Shown: piece by piece, positions 7,544-15,994 of the stretch
How the letters are laid out: each line of letters opens with the position of its first letter
How positions within the stretch are numbered: position 1 is the first letter of the stretch
From: Ornithinibacillus halotolerans
GTDB taxonomy: Bacteria; Bacillota; Bacilli; Bacillales; Amphibacillaceae
DNA length: 64,000 nucleotides
Reading direction: 5' to 3'
Assembly (NCBI RefSeq): GCF_014637405.1
Contig: NZ_BMEY01000006.1
Coordinates: 115,357-179,356 of the forward strand
Program-made: the position numbers and the translations under genes
Notes under the pieces: generated by a model
The model's database searches: none
What the model saw: only the letters and a program-made list of their open reading frames with translations
What the model was told of the DNA's origin: nothing

Positions 7544-7572
7544 ATGACAATTGTCATTCTAATTAATGACAT
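7544..7572. promoter_or_regulatory. Palindrome plus half site upstream of the ABC/two-component operon
   Basis: ATGACAATTGTCAT is a perfect 14-bp palindrome, followed 8 bases later by a half site ATGACAT. Placed about 65-90 bases before the ABC ATPase start, it is a reasonable binding site for the operon's own DesR-like response regulator. This is inference from symmetry and position. Confidence 0.45.
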
Positions 7573-7635
7573 ACTCCACTTATTGGAAACCACCATACTT
7601 TATAAACTAATACTAACAATGTTGGAGGTGTCTTG

Positions 7636-8535
7636 ATGGAACCAGTTATTAATGTGCAAAATGTTAGTAAACAATTTAAAAATAAAACTGCAGTGGATGA
7701 AGTATCTTTTTCTATTCAGAAGGGAGAAGTAGTGGCAATTCTAGGTCCAAATGGTGCAGGGAAAACGACAACAATGCTTATGATGTTAGGTTTACTAAAG
7801 CCAACTCAGGGGAGAGTGCAATTATTAAATAAGCACCCACAAGAGACAGATGTAAGAGAAAAAATTGGTGTCATGTTACAAGAAGTAAGTGTAATCGATG
7901 CTTTATCTGTTCGAGAGGTATTAGAACTATTTAGAAGTTACTACCCTAATCCTCTATCAATTCAAGAATTAGTCGAATTAACTAGATTTACAAATGATGA
8001 ATTAAAGAAGCGAGCGAATAAATTATCTGGTGGGCAACAGAGACGGCTCGGTTTTGCGCTAGCTATGGCAGGGAATCCTGAGGTGCTCTTTTTTGATGAA
8101 CCAACAGTTGGATTAGATGTCACTTCAAGGAAAGTATTTTGGAATACTGTAGAAAAGCTAAAGAATCAGGGAAAAACTATTATTTTCACTACTCATTATT
8201 TACAGGAAGCAGATGATATTGCGGAACGGGTCATACTATTTCATCATGGGAAAATAATTGGGGATGGAAAACCTAACGATATTAAAGCAGCATTAACTAA
8301 ACAATCCGTTTCGTTCACGGCGAAAGAAACTTTTTCATTTGATCATCTCCATTCTTTACCTGGTGTTACTGATGTTTATGAAAAGGATGGAAGAGTTTAT
8401 TTAATAACAAAAGATATAGATCTAGTGCTTTCTCGTTTATTCTCATTGGAAATTAAACTAGAAAATATTGAAATTGAGCGTGGACGTTTAGAAGATGCTT
8501 TTGAGCAATTAACGGAAAGTAGGGAGGGTGCGTAA
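7636..8535 (+). CDS. ABC transporter ATP-binding protein (YvfR-like)
   Basis: A 299-residue ATPase of the drug/antibiotic exporter type. The Walker A motif GPNGAGKTT is near residue 37, the signature LSGGQQRR near 137, Walker B VLFFDEPTVGLD near 157, and the switch histidine is in TTHYLQEADD. The C-terminal ~80 residues are the usual regulatory extension. The ATG seven bases after GGAGG is chosen; an adjacent upstream TTG is too close. It overlaps the permease start by one base. Gene order ATPase-permease-kinase-regulator matches yvfRSTU of Bacillus subtilis. Confidence 0.93.
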   Translation: MEPVINVQNVSKQFKNKTAVDEVSFSIQKGEVVAILGPNGAGKTTTMLMMLGLLKPTQGRVQLLNKHPQETDVREKIGVMLQEVSVIDALSVREVLELFRSYYPNPLSIQELVELTRFTNDELKKRANKLSGGQQRRLGFALAMAGNPEVLFFDEPTVGLDVTSRKVFWNTVEKLKNQGKTIIFTTHYLQEADDIAERVILFHHGKIIGDGKPNDIKAALTKQSVSFTAKETFSFDHLHSLPGVTDVYEKDGRVYLITKDIDLVLSRLFSLEIKLENIEIERGRLEDAFEQLTESREGA

Positions 8536-9275
8536 TGAGAGGGTTTAAGATGCAATGTAAAGTAGAGATTTTAAGAGTATTACGAAATCCATATTATGTA
8601 TTCTGGTCTCTATTTATGCCTATTGTCTTTTATATTGTTTTTACTAAAATATTTAACACAGATCTTGAGAATCCAAAGATGTGGCAGGCACATATATTAA
8701 TGTCTATGACTGCCTTTAGTGTAATGGGATCAGCAATTATGACTCTCGGAATACGTCTTGTAGAAGAAAGAAAACAAGGTTGGTCCATGTTTATGAGAAT
8801 AGTTCCCATATCTGATCAGGCTTATTACTTTGCAAAAATGATCGGGCAAACAATGATCCATATTTTTTCTATTCTTGTTATTTTTACAGCGGGAGCACTT
8901 ATTAATAGTATACAGCTCACAACAGTTGAGTGGTTACTGTGCGGTCTATGGATTCTATTTGGCTCTTTTCCATTCCTAGCAATTGGAGCATTAGTAGGTA
9001 CGATGAAGCGGGTAGACACGGCTGCTGGGGTTTCAAATATGGTTTATTTTGTCTTTGCGATCCTTGGTGGAATGTGGATGCCGATTGAATTATTTCCAGA
9101 TATATTACAAACAATTGGCAAGGTGTTACCATCCTTTCATTTTGGAAGTGGTGCATGGCAAATCGTACGTGGTGGCGGACCTGATTTAACGAATTTTCTG
9201 GTAATTGGTGGGTATCTAATTGTATTTATGCTACTATCTAGTTATATAAGGAGAAAACAAGAAGTGGCGGTGTAA
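8535..9275 (+). CDS. ABC transporter permease (ABC-2 type, YvfS-like)
   Basis: A 246-residue integral membrane protein with about six hydrophobic segments and a short basic C-terminus (YIRRKQEVAV), typical of ABC-2 exporter permeases. Its start shares one base with the stop of the ATPase gene (TAATG), so the two are translationally coupled and should form one exporter. The substrate is unknown; similar exporters coupled to two-component systems often handle antimicrobial peptides or membrane lipids. Confidence 0.9.
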   Translation: MRGFKMQCKVEILRVLRNPYYVFWSLFMPIVFYIVFTKIFNTDLENPKMWQAHILMSMTAFSVMGSAIMTLGIRLVEERKQGWSMFMRIVPISDQAYYFAKMIGQTMIHIFSILVIFTAGALINSIQLTTVEWLLCGLWILFGSFPFLAIGALVGTMKRVDTAAGVSNMVYFVFAILGGMWMPIELFPDILQTIGKVLPSFHFGSGAWQIVRGGGPDLTNFLVIGGYLIVFMLLSSYIRRKQEVAV

Positions 9276-9278
9276 TGG

Positions 9279-10415
9279 ATGCTAGAAAGAATAAAGAAAT
9301 TTCGTCTCTTTCCTGAGGAAATGGGATTTTTCCCATATATATTTATACTCTATATTATTCTTCCTGCCTATTACATTTCAACAGAGGAAGGGTTGAAACT
9401 TTTTATAGGAGTAGGCCTATTGCTCTTGTTTTTTGTAACGTATAGACAACTATATTTTTCTAGAAATGTACAATTATATACATTTTGGTTAATCACTCAA
9501 ATCATAATTATTATTATTCTAGTAAACTTCTATGAACTGTATAATCTCTACTTAGGATTCTTTTCCACTTATTTTATTGGTTGGTATAAGACTAAATGGC
9601 GATTTTACACAAGTTGGGCCGTTTTTTCAGTCATCATGATTTCCCAACTATTAATTCATTGGGAAACTATTTCCTCTGAAAATATGTATTATATGACTGT
9701 ATTTACGATTATTATGCTCGTAGCTCCGTTTGGAATTCGTTCTATGAACAGTCGGATGGAACTCCAAAAACAGCTAGATGAGGCAAATGAAACGATTAAA
9801 GATTTCGTCAAACGAGAAGAAAGAATGCGTATTGCAAGAGACCTCCATGATACATTAGGGCATACACTGTCTATGATTACGTTAAAAAGCCAACTCGTGC
9901 AACGACTAATCGAAAAGGATGTAGAACGGGCAATGTATGAAACGAGAGAAATAGAAAAAACATCTCGAACAGCTTTGCAGCAAGTAAGGGAGCTTGTCTC
10001 GGATATGCGGGCAACAACGATAGCAGAGGAACTGGTGGAAATCGAAGCCTTCTTAAAAACAGCAGGGATTGGTTATCTATATGAAGGAGATACAGAGTTT
10101 GATAGAATCCCATTATTAACACAAAATATTTTAAGTATGTGTTTAAAAGAGGGAGTTACTAATATAGTAAAACATAGTAAGGCAAACCTTTGTATTGTGC
10201 AACTCTTAAGGACAGATGGAGAAATTGAGTTAACTATATCGGATGATGGAATAGGCTTACAAGAATCTACTAGGAATGGAAATGGTATTAAAGGAATACA
10301 AGAACGGTTAGAACTAATTGATGGCGGGCTGGAGATTAGTTCCTCAGGTGGAACCAAACTTGTCATCACTGTTCCTATTATTGTAAAAAAGGAAAAGGTT
10401 GGTGTTCGTTCATGA
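9279..10415 (+). CDS. Sensor histidine kinase, DesK/YvfT type
   Basis: A 378-residue membrane kinase. Residues ~15-165 hold five or six membrane spans with almost no extracellular loops, a design shared with the thermosensor DesK. A linker leads to the HisKA_3 dimerisation helix with the phospho-accepting His in RIARDLHDTLGHTLS. The HATPase domain follows (GVTNIVKHSKA, SDDGIGL, GNGIKGIQERL). It starts four bases after the permease stop and overlaps the regulator. The sensed signal is probably within the membrane, such as lipid state or an exported compound. Confidence 0.92.
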   Translation: MLERIKKFRLFPEEMGFFPYIFILYIILPAYYISTEEGLKLFIGVGLLLLFFVTYRQLYFSRNVQLYTFWLITQIIIIIILVNFYELYNLYLGFFSTYFIGWYKTKWRFYTSWAVFSVIMISQLLIHWETISSENMYYMTVFTIIMLVAPFGIRSMNSRMELQKQLDEANETIKDFVKREERMRIARDLHDTLGHTLSMITLKSQLVQRLIEKDVERAMYETREIEKTSRTALQQVRELVSDMRATTIAEELVEIEAFLKTAGIGYLYEGDTEFDRIPLLTQNILSMCLKEGVTNIVKHSKANLCIVQLLRTDGEIELTISDDGIGLQESTRNGNGIKGIQERLELIDGGLEISSSGGTKLVITVPIIVKKEKVGVRS

Positions 10416-11014
10416 TTCGGGTGTTAATTGCAGAGGATCAGGGTATGCTTAGAGGTGCTTTAGGTTCACTGTTAGACTTTGAAGAAGATATTGAAATTGT
10501 TGGAGAAGCATCTAATGGTAAGGATGCACTTGACATGATACTAAAACTTCAACCTGACATTTGTCTCTTAGATATTGAAATGCCTTTTATGAGCGGTTTA
10601 GAGGTAGCAGAAGAAGTAAAACGAAGAAATATATCTTGCAAGATTATTATTCTAACCACTTTTGGCCGTCCAGGTTATTTTGAACAAGCGGTGAAGGTGG
10701 GAGTTCAAGGATATATGTTAAAAGATGGATCTATTGAGGAACTCGCGGAATCGATTCGAAGTGTCATGAAAGGAAAACGTGAATTTGCACCAGAACTGAT
10801 TTTTGGTAGTATACAGGAGGATAATCCACTTACAAAACGGGAGCAAACTGTATTAAGTTTAGCTTCACAAGGTAAAACATCAAAGGAAATTTCTTCGGAA
10901 TTATATCTTTCTCATGGTACGATACGAAATTATATGTCAGAGATTATTGATAAACTAGGAGTTAAAAATCGTACAGAAGCCGTGACAGTTGCTAAAGAAA
11001 ATGGTTGGATCTAA
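10412..11014 (+). CDS. Response regulator, NarL/LuxR family, DesR/YvfU-like
   Basis: A 200-residue regulator with a receiver domain (acidic pocket AEDQ, phospho-accepting Asp54 in LLDIEMP, switch Lys in MLKDGS) and a LuxR-type helix-turn-helix at about residues 135-198. Stretches such as KIIILTTFGRPGYF and SHGTIRNYMSE closely resemble DesR. It overlaps the kinase gene by four bases and is the last gene of the four-gene operon, before a strong terminator. The likely target is its own operon via the palindrome upstream of the ATPase gene (inference). Confidence 0.93.
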   Translation: MIRVLIAEDQGMLRGALGSLLDFEEDIEIVGEASNGKDALDMILKLQPDICLLDIEMPFMSGLEVAEEVKRRNISCKIIILTTFGRPGYFEQAVKVGVQGYMLKDGSIEELAESIRSVMKGKREFAPELIFGSIQEDNPLTKREQTVLSLASQGKTSKEISSELYLSHGTIRNYMSEIIDKLGVKNRTEAVTVAKENGWI

Positions 11015-11063
11015 GCAAAGTGGGTCATTTGCAAGACGTGTTCCCCACTTTGCTTCTCTTTTT
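11013..11063 (+). terminator. Rho-independent terminator of the ABC/two-component operon
   Basis: AAGCAAAGTGGG pairs perfectly with CCCACTTTGCTT around a 19-base loop, followed by CTCTTTTT. The stem begins at the stop codon of the regulator. Confidence 0.9.
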
Positions 11064-11120
11064 GTTAGAAAAAGGGTAGCATTATAATACAACTATATTT
11101 CAATCAGAGGAGAGAAAGTT

Positions 11121-11459
11121 ATGAGTTTACCTAACTGTCCAAAATGTAATTCAGAGTATACATATGAAGATGGAGTCATGATTGTTTGTCCAGAATGTGG
11201 ACATGAGTGGATGCTAAATGGTGAATCTGACAACGAAGAAACAGAAGAAGTTATTCGAGATGCTAATGGCAATATCTTGAGTGATGGCGATACGATAACA
11301 GTTATTAAAGACTTGAAAGTTAAAGGAAGCTCATCCGTGCTTAAACAAGGTACTACAGTGAAAAATATTCGCCTAGTAGAAGGCGATCATAATATTGACT
11401 GTAAAATAGATGGCTTCGGAGCAATGAAATTAAAATCAGAATTTGTGAAGAAGATATAG
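11121..11459 (+). CDS. yjdM: Zinc-ribbon protein YjdM (PhnA-like)
   Basis: A 112-residue cytoplasmic protein of the YjdM/PhnA family. The N-terminus has a zinc ribbon with two CPxC knuckles (CPKC and CPEC, 18 residues apart), followed by an acidic linker and a C-terminal SH3-like domain with [15 protein letters not shown]. The family was once called an alkylphosphonate operon protein, but no phosphonate genes are nearby and the real role is uncertain. The ATG follows GAGGAGAG. It is a single gene ending at a dyad shared with the convergent transporter gene. Confidence 0.92.
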   Translation: MSLPNCPKCNSEYTYEDGVMIVCPECGHEWMLNGESDNEETEEVIRDANGNILSDGDTITVIKDLKVKGSSSVLKQGTTVKNIRLVEGDHNIDCKIDGFGAMKLKSEFVKKI

Positions 11460-11464
11460 TAGAA

Positions 11465-11504
11465 GGGACAGTCCCCACTTTAGCGTAGTGGGGGACTGTC
11501 CCCG
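11465..11504. repeat. GGGGACAGTCCCC dyad, full-length copy acting as terminator
   Basis: GGGACAGTCCCCAC pairs with GTGGGGGACTGTCCC around a 9-base loop, followed on the plus strand by GCTTTTTG. It sits between convergent yjdM and the FNT channel gene, partly in the latter's 3' end, and is a likely bidirectional terminator derived from the dispersed repeat family. Confidence 0.8.
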
Positions 11505-12271
11505 CTTTTTGAATAAGCCATCCAATAAAATGTACCTACAAAAAATGCCCCTCCAACCGCATTTCCGAGAAAAACAGCAACAAAATTTTCTAAGTAGATT
11601 ATCCAATTAAATGCCCCCGCAAAGATGGCAGCAGGAATGATAAACATATTAGCTACAACGTGCTGAAAACCAATCGCAACAAACGCCATAATAGGAAACC
11701 AAATTCCTAGTATTTTCCCAGCAGTGTCTTTCGCTGCATATGCTAGCCAAACTGCTAAGCAAACAAGCCAGTTTGCACCGATTCCAGAGATAAAAGCTAA
11801 ATGAAAAGATTCATCGACTTTAGCTTGAGCAATCGCTATTGTCTGCGTTAAATAAGGTTCTGTTTCCGTTAATCCAAGCTTATGACCAAATAGATAGGCA
11901 AAGAAAACAGCGCCTGCAAAATTACTAATAGCAATGATTGTCCAATTTTTGACGATTTGAAAGGTGGTTATCTTGTTAGACAATCTTGCAGGAATCAGGG
12001 TCATAATATTACCTGTTAGTAGCTCTCCACCTGCAATAAGAACTAGGACTAACCCAAGAGGGAAAAGTGCTGCACCAATCAATTCAGGTAACGATCCCCA
12101 ATTTTCTATTGGGAGATTAGCCGTAATTCGCACATATAATAGATAGCCAAAGGAAATATACCCTCCCGCTAGAAACCCGAGAATTAATGCACTTAGTAGT
12201 GGTAGATTTACTTTTTTAATACCGGTTTCTCTAGAAATTAGTAATGTTTTTTCAGGTGGATGGAATGCCAT
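11480..12271 (-). CDS. Formate/nitrite transporter (FNT) family channel
   Basis: A 263-residue membrane channel with six helices, related to FocA/NirC and to YrhG/YwcJ of Bacillus. Family landmarks include GGELLTGN in the first half, GIGANWLVCLAVWLA and GFQHVVANMF in the second; the latter carries the conserved pore His. It moves formate, nitrite or a similar small monovalent anion across the cytoplasmic membrane. No formate or nitrite enzyme gene is adjacent. The last codons run into the shared dyad terminator. Confidence 0.92.
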   Translation of the reverse strand: MAFHPPEKTLLISRETGIKKVNLPLLSALILGFLAGGYISFGYLLYVRITANLPIENWGSLPELIGAALFPLGLVLVLIAGGELLTGNIMTLIPARLSNKITTFQIVKNWTIIAISNFAGAVFFAYLFGHKLGLTETEPYLTQTIAIAQAKVDESFHLAFISGIGANWLVCLAVWLAYAAKDTAGKILGIWFPIMAFVAIGFQHVVANMFIIPAAIFAGAFNWIIYLENFVAVFLGNAVGGAFFVGTFYWMAYSKSGDSPPLR

Positions 12272-12415
12272 TTTTATTTCACCTCAATTCTCTTATACCA
12301 ATATATGATTGAAGACCTGATAATAGTAATAGAGCGGAAATCCTCAAGAAATGTGGTAAAATAATAGAATGCCTAATAAAAAACAAGTAACAAGAAAATC
12401 GTAGGAGTGTATCCA

Positions 12416-13603
12416 TTGAATAAAAAAGATATCGCCAATTTTCGTAAACAATTTAAAATAAACAATGACTTATTAAAAATTCATGAAATCTATTATGTGT
12501 ATATTATGAAGGAATCTAGTGATATTTATCATCATCAAAGCTTTCCATTTGAAATGTTAGAGCAAGAGCAGCAAGAGCTGTTTATGGACAATTTTAAAAA
12601 AGTACTGTCCGGCCAACTTGACGAAAAGTTATTTGAATTAAAATTTAAACGTGATGTAGAAGAGAGTAGTCAGTTAATATTGCACCAAGCTTTACTAAGT
12701 AGAGATACGGAAGAATGGAAAAACCATATGCTTACTCTTGTGGAGAAAATGCTAAAAGATAAACAGTATGAGATGGACATTGTGGTTACCTTTATTCGTG
12801 GCGAGTATAGGAAACCGATGAAAAAGACTAATGAGGAAACGGAAGAAAATGCACGTGACTCCGTATATTCTAATCCGTTCATTCTTTGTAGCATGAATAA
12901 GACATTAGACCCTAAAAAAGAGTTACTATTTGACTATGTAGAAAAACAGTTCAAATACAATATTGTTGTCGATCCAATTATTAATTTAAAAGCTCCCATC
13001 TCTGGATTCTTATTCCCAACTTTCACAGATAATGCTGCTGACGTAAACCATGTACTTTATTCAGCTGGGAAAAAATATGAACTAAGTTATCATTTTATTG
13101 AGGAAGTTTTAAATGCAGAAGAAACAATGACAGCCGAAGATGATAAAATTGTCTTTGAAGAAATCGTCAAAAAAGTAGCTGGCGACCAAATAAGTACAGC
13201 AACTTTATCTAATGTATATGATGAAATTCATCGAACAATTGAGGAAAATGAAGAGGAAGAAGAGATTCCGAAATTAGATTATAAAGACGTAGAGAAAGTA
13301 TTAAGAACAAGTGGTGTAAAGGATATTGATACGGAGAAGGTAGAACAAGCATTTGAAACCGTCATTGATGATAAAACCTATGAGTTAAAAGCAAGCAATA
13401 TCTTACCAAAATACTCATCAAAATCAATTAAAGTAAAAACAAAAGTAGCGGATCTTTCGATTAGTCCCCCAGAATTGCGACATGTACGTCAAGTCCACTT
13501 TGATGGGAAACTTTACCTCATGATCGAGCTAGAAGAAAATACGATGATTGAAGGATTTGAAATGCTTCCAGAAGCTCTCTTTAAAAAGGCGGAAGAGGAA
13601 TAA
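12416..13603 (+). CDS. DUF4317 family protein
   Basis: A 395-residue soluble, acidic protein. The N-terminus (MNKKDIANFRKQFK) and the block FKKVLSGQLDEKLFELKF match what I remember of DUF4317, a Firmicute family without known function. No signal peptide or membrane span. A TTG start eight bases after GGAG is preferred to a GTG three codons earlier, because the GTG overlaps the ribosome binding site. The gene stands alone, divergent from the FNT channel and convergent with doxX. Confidence 0.72.
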   Translation: MNKKDIANFRKQFKINNDLLKIHEIYYVYIMKESSDIYHHQSFPFEMLEQEQQELFMDNFKKVLSGQLDEKLFELKFKRDVEESSQLILHQALLSRDTEEWKNHMLTLVEKMLKDKQYEMDIVVTFIRGEYRKPMKKTNEETEENARDSVYSNPFILCSMNKTLDPKKELLFDYVEKQFKYNIVVDPIINLKAPISGFLFPTFTDNAADVNHVLYSAGKKYELSYHFIEEVLNAEETMTAEDDKIVFEEIVKKVAGDQISTATLSNVYDEIHRTIEENEEEEEIPKLDYKDVEKVLRTSGVKDIDTEKVEQAFETVIDDKTYELKASNILPKYSSKSIKVKTKVADLSISPPELRHVRQVHFDGKLYLMIELEENTMIEGFEMLPEALFKKAEEE

Positions 13604-13620
13604 TAATATCCTAATTAATA

Positions 13621-13662
13621 AAAAAGTGGGAAAACCATTCAATGATGGTCTTTCCCACTTTT
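13621..13662. terminator. Bidirectional terminator between DUF4317 and doxX genes
   Basis: AAAAAGTGGGAAA pairs with TTTCCCACTTTT, with an inner ACCATTC/GATGGT arm, giving T runs in both directions between convergent genes. Confidence 0.9.
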
Positions 13663-13666
13663 ATTA

Positions 13667-14173
13667 TTAGGCTACTGCAACTTTTTTAGCTTCTTTACGG
13701 ATTGGTGTATGGTTTTTGATGAAAGGAATAACCCATCTATCTAATCCATAACGTCCAGCATTTGCTCCAGCAACTACTAAGAATACAGTTAATAATACCA
13801 TTTGTGCGTTTGTGCTTACAGTGCCACTGAATAAGAATGCGAAGTTCATTGTCATTCCCATTAATGCTGCAAAGTTAGTGAAGATACCTAAGATTAATGC
13901 GGCACCTACTAAGAATTCTCCCCACATAACCATGAAGCTGAATAGTTCTGCGTTTGGAAGAGCAACAGCTTCTAGAAATGAAGCCCACCAACCTTGTACT
14001 GCTGGATGATCGCCACCTGAATTAGCAATCGCGCCTTGGATAAATCCACTTGCGTCAAATCCACCACCAGTAATTTTACCAAACCCTGCTGTAAGCCAAG
14101 CATATCCAATATAAACTCTAATAAAAACTAAGATACCTGCAACTACTTTATTTTCACGAATGAAATTCAACAT
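13667..14173 (-). CDS. DoxX family membrane protein
   Basis: A 168-residue protein with four hydrophobic segments and the DoxX landmarks RVYIGYAWLTAGFGK, GEFLVGAALILG and a final GRYGLDRW. Relatives include CatD and MhqP of Bacillus, which belong to quinone and thiol-stress regulons; some family members are linked to thiosulfate-quinone chemistry. AAGGAGATG precedes the ATG. It has a good promoter, a Rex-like box and a second palindrome upstream, which suggest redox control. Confidence 0.88.
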   Translation of the reverse strand: MLNFIRENKVVAGILVFIRVYIGYAWLTAGFGKITGGGFDASGFIQGAIANSGGDHPAVQGWWASFLEAVALPNAELFSFMVMWGEFLVGAALILGIFTNFAALMGMTMNFAFLFSGTVSTNAQMVLLTVFLVVAGANAGRYGLDRWVIPFIKNHTPIRKEAKKVAVA

Positions 14174-14214
14174 ATGAATCCATCTCCTTAAATTTTAATT
14201 TTATTTGCTCACTA

Positions 14215-14231
14215 TTTCACAATTAATTGTA
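14215..14231 (-). promoter_or_regulatory. Palindrome in the doxX leader
   Basis: ACAATTAATTGT is a perfect 12-bp palindrome, extended imperfectly on both sides, lying between the promoter and the doxX start. Its shape suits a MarR or DUF24-type redox repressor, but the regulator is not identified. Confidence 0.4.
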
Positions 14232-14255
14232 AGTGTGTTTCCTTATTACACTTTG

Positions 14256-14284
14256 ATAATAGCATGGATTTTTAATCATGTAAA
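14256..14284 (-). promoter_or_regulatory. Sigma-A type promoter of doxX
   Basis: On the minus strand TTTACA and TATTAT are separated by 17 bases, upstream of doxX, with a palindrome on each side. Confidence 0.7.
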
Positions 14285-14291
14285 TAGTAAT

Positions 14292-14309
14292 TTGTGATTT
14301 ATTTCACAA
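14292..14309. promoter_or_regulatory. Rex-like redox operator
   Basis: TTGTGATTTATTTCACAA has the TTGTGA-N6-TCACAA architecture of the NADH-sensing repressor Rex, 18 bp long. It lies eight bases upstream of the doxX -35 hexamer. Position upstream of the -35 is a little unusual for a simple repressor, so control by Rex is a good but unproven inference. Confidence 0.6.
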
Positions 14310-14444
14310 TAAATGTTACAGAATAATGAACGGGTTTTTTCATCGATATGGAGAATTAGTTTGAAAGATTCTGTTCTATAAGATGGTGTATGTTTCAGAA
14401 TATTATGTTAAAATTATTGGTAAAAAGTGCAGGAGAATCTGAAT

Positions 14445-15038
14445 ATGAAACGTTTAGCGGTAATAACCGTTGGTAAGACCCATAGTGGAAAGACAACATT
14501 TGCACATAGATTAGAAAAAGCATTAAAGAATTCTTTTGTCATGGATCAAGATGTTCACGCAGAATTTCTCAATACATACTATAAGAAATTACAACCTACT
14601 CACGGTCCAAATACACTCAAACATGCACTGTCTCAGCTCATTGTAAGTTATGCCAAAGAGCATACGAATTTTCATATTATCGCAAGTAATTCCAATCGAA
14701 GTAAGAAGGGGAGAAAGTTTTTACTAGAAGAAATATATCCGGAAAAAGAATTTGTCCGTATATTAGTTCATTTTAATATTTCCGATGAAATCCTTACTGA
14801 ACGAGTGAAAAATAGTGAGCGAAGTACAAACATTTTTAGGGGAGCGTATCGTAGTTTTGAAGAAGTACTCCGCCGTCAACAAAAGGAATCACAATTAGAT
14901 GATGTGGTAGACCCGGTTGAAGGAGAAGCGGATTATTTATTCGAGATAAAGGATGAAGCAGAAGTGGAATCTACTATAGGAGAAATTGTACAGCTTGCTG
15001 ATAAGTATTCTAATTTACATACTGGAGGTAACAAATGA
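14445..15038 (+). CDS. P-loop ATP-binding kinase-like protein
   Basis: A 197-residue protein of the AAA_33/zeta-like small kinase type. Walker A is GKTHSGKTTF near residue 12, and a DQD motif follows at the end of strand 2. The rest has LVHFNISDEILTERV, a pattern seen in kinases with a lid. The substrate is unknown. ATG is preferred over an upstream GTG because AGGAG lies between them. First of a tight three-gene cassette; it overlaps the hydrolase gene by ATGA. Confidence 0.8.
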   Translation: MKRLAVITVGKTHSGKTTFAHRLEKALKNSFVMDQDVHAEFLNTYYKKLQPTHGPNTLKHALSQLIVSYAKEHTNFHIIASNSNRSKKGRKFLLEEIYPEKEFVRILVHFNISDEILTERVKNSERSTNIFRGAYRSFEEVLRRQQKESQLDDVVDPVEGEADYLFEIKDEAEVESTIGEIVQLADKYSNLHTGGNK

Positions 15039-15988
15039 AAGCAGAACAACTAATTAAAACGGCTATTAATATTGTAGGTTTTCCTTTTACTATTACGAAT
15101 GCTCTTCTTAATAAAATGCGATATGTAGCAGAAGTTGGTCAAAAGATAAAGGTGAACGATAGGGATATTCATACGATTGTTTCTGGGGGTGAGCATGCAG
15201 ATGTTACAGTGATTTTTGAGGCTGGAATGAGCTGTTGCTCGTTAGACTGGCATTATATTCAACCTAAAGTTTCAGAATTTGCTAGAACAGTATCATTTGA
15301 TCGTGCTGGTTATGGATGGAGTTCAGCGAGCCAAGGTGCCTATACAAGTGAAGATGTTGTAAGTGATTTGAAGCAAATTCTAAAAGAATTAAATATAAAA
15401 CCGCCATATGTCTTAGTTGGCCATTCTTTTGGTGGATTAACGATGAGGCTTTTTGCAAGTAAATTTCCTAAAGAAGTAGCATCCTTATTATTAATTGACC
15501 CTGTGCATGAAAATCGTTATTTAAGTAGTGAATGGGATACTAATCGTAAACAAGCACATCGTAAAAATCTAAACATGTTTCGTTTTGGTTACCTTACGTC
15601 TGGCATTGGGCTACCAAAGTTATTAAAACACCCAGTTGGGCGTAGGAATTTGCCTGAGCCGTATGGGGAACATGCTACGTATATTGGATATCATCCAAAG
15701 TCATATGAAAGTGTCTATAAAGAATTGTTGTATAGTGAATTCTCGGCTAGGCAAGTGAAAAATGCTGACCCTTTATCTGAAGAGTTACCAGTGACTATTA
15801 TTAGTTCAAATAATACAGACCCTACATGGGTGGAACATCAAAATTTACTCGCAAACTTGACGAAACAAACGAAGCAAATAAAAACAACTAATAACCACTC
15901 CATTCATTTAGAAAACCCAGACATCATAATTAGAACGATAAAAGAGTTGATTGATAATGATAAAAAAATAACAATAAGTGAGGGATAA
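15035..15988 (+). CDS. Alpha/beta hydrolase
   Basis: A 317-residue alpha/beta-fold hydrolase. The nucleophile elbow is GHSFGG near residue 130, the oxyanion region SFDRAGYGWS near 89, an acid candidate is in ISSNNTDPT, and the catalytic His is in NNHSIHLENPD near 290. The N-terminus is mildly hydrophobic, without a clear signal peptide. It is coupled by a 4-base overlap to a P-loop kinase gene and followed six bases later by another. The physiological ester or amide is unknown. Confidence 0.88.
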   Translation: MKAEQLIKTAINIVGFPFTITNALLNKMRYVAEVGQKIKVNDRDIHTIVSGGEHADVTVIFEAGMSCCSLDWHYIQPKVSEFARTVSFDRAGYGWSSASQGAYTSEDVVSDLKQILKELNIKPPYVLVGHSFGGLTMRLFASKFPKEVASLLLIDPVHENRYLSSEWDTNRKQAHRKNLNMFRFGYLTSGIGLPKLLKHPVGRRNLPEPYGEHATYIGYHPKSYESVYKELLYSEFSARQVKNADPLSEELPVTIISSNNTDPTWVEHQNLLANLTKQTKQIKTTNNHSIHLENPDIIIRTIKELIDNDKKITISEG

Positions 15989-15994
15989 GAATTC

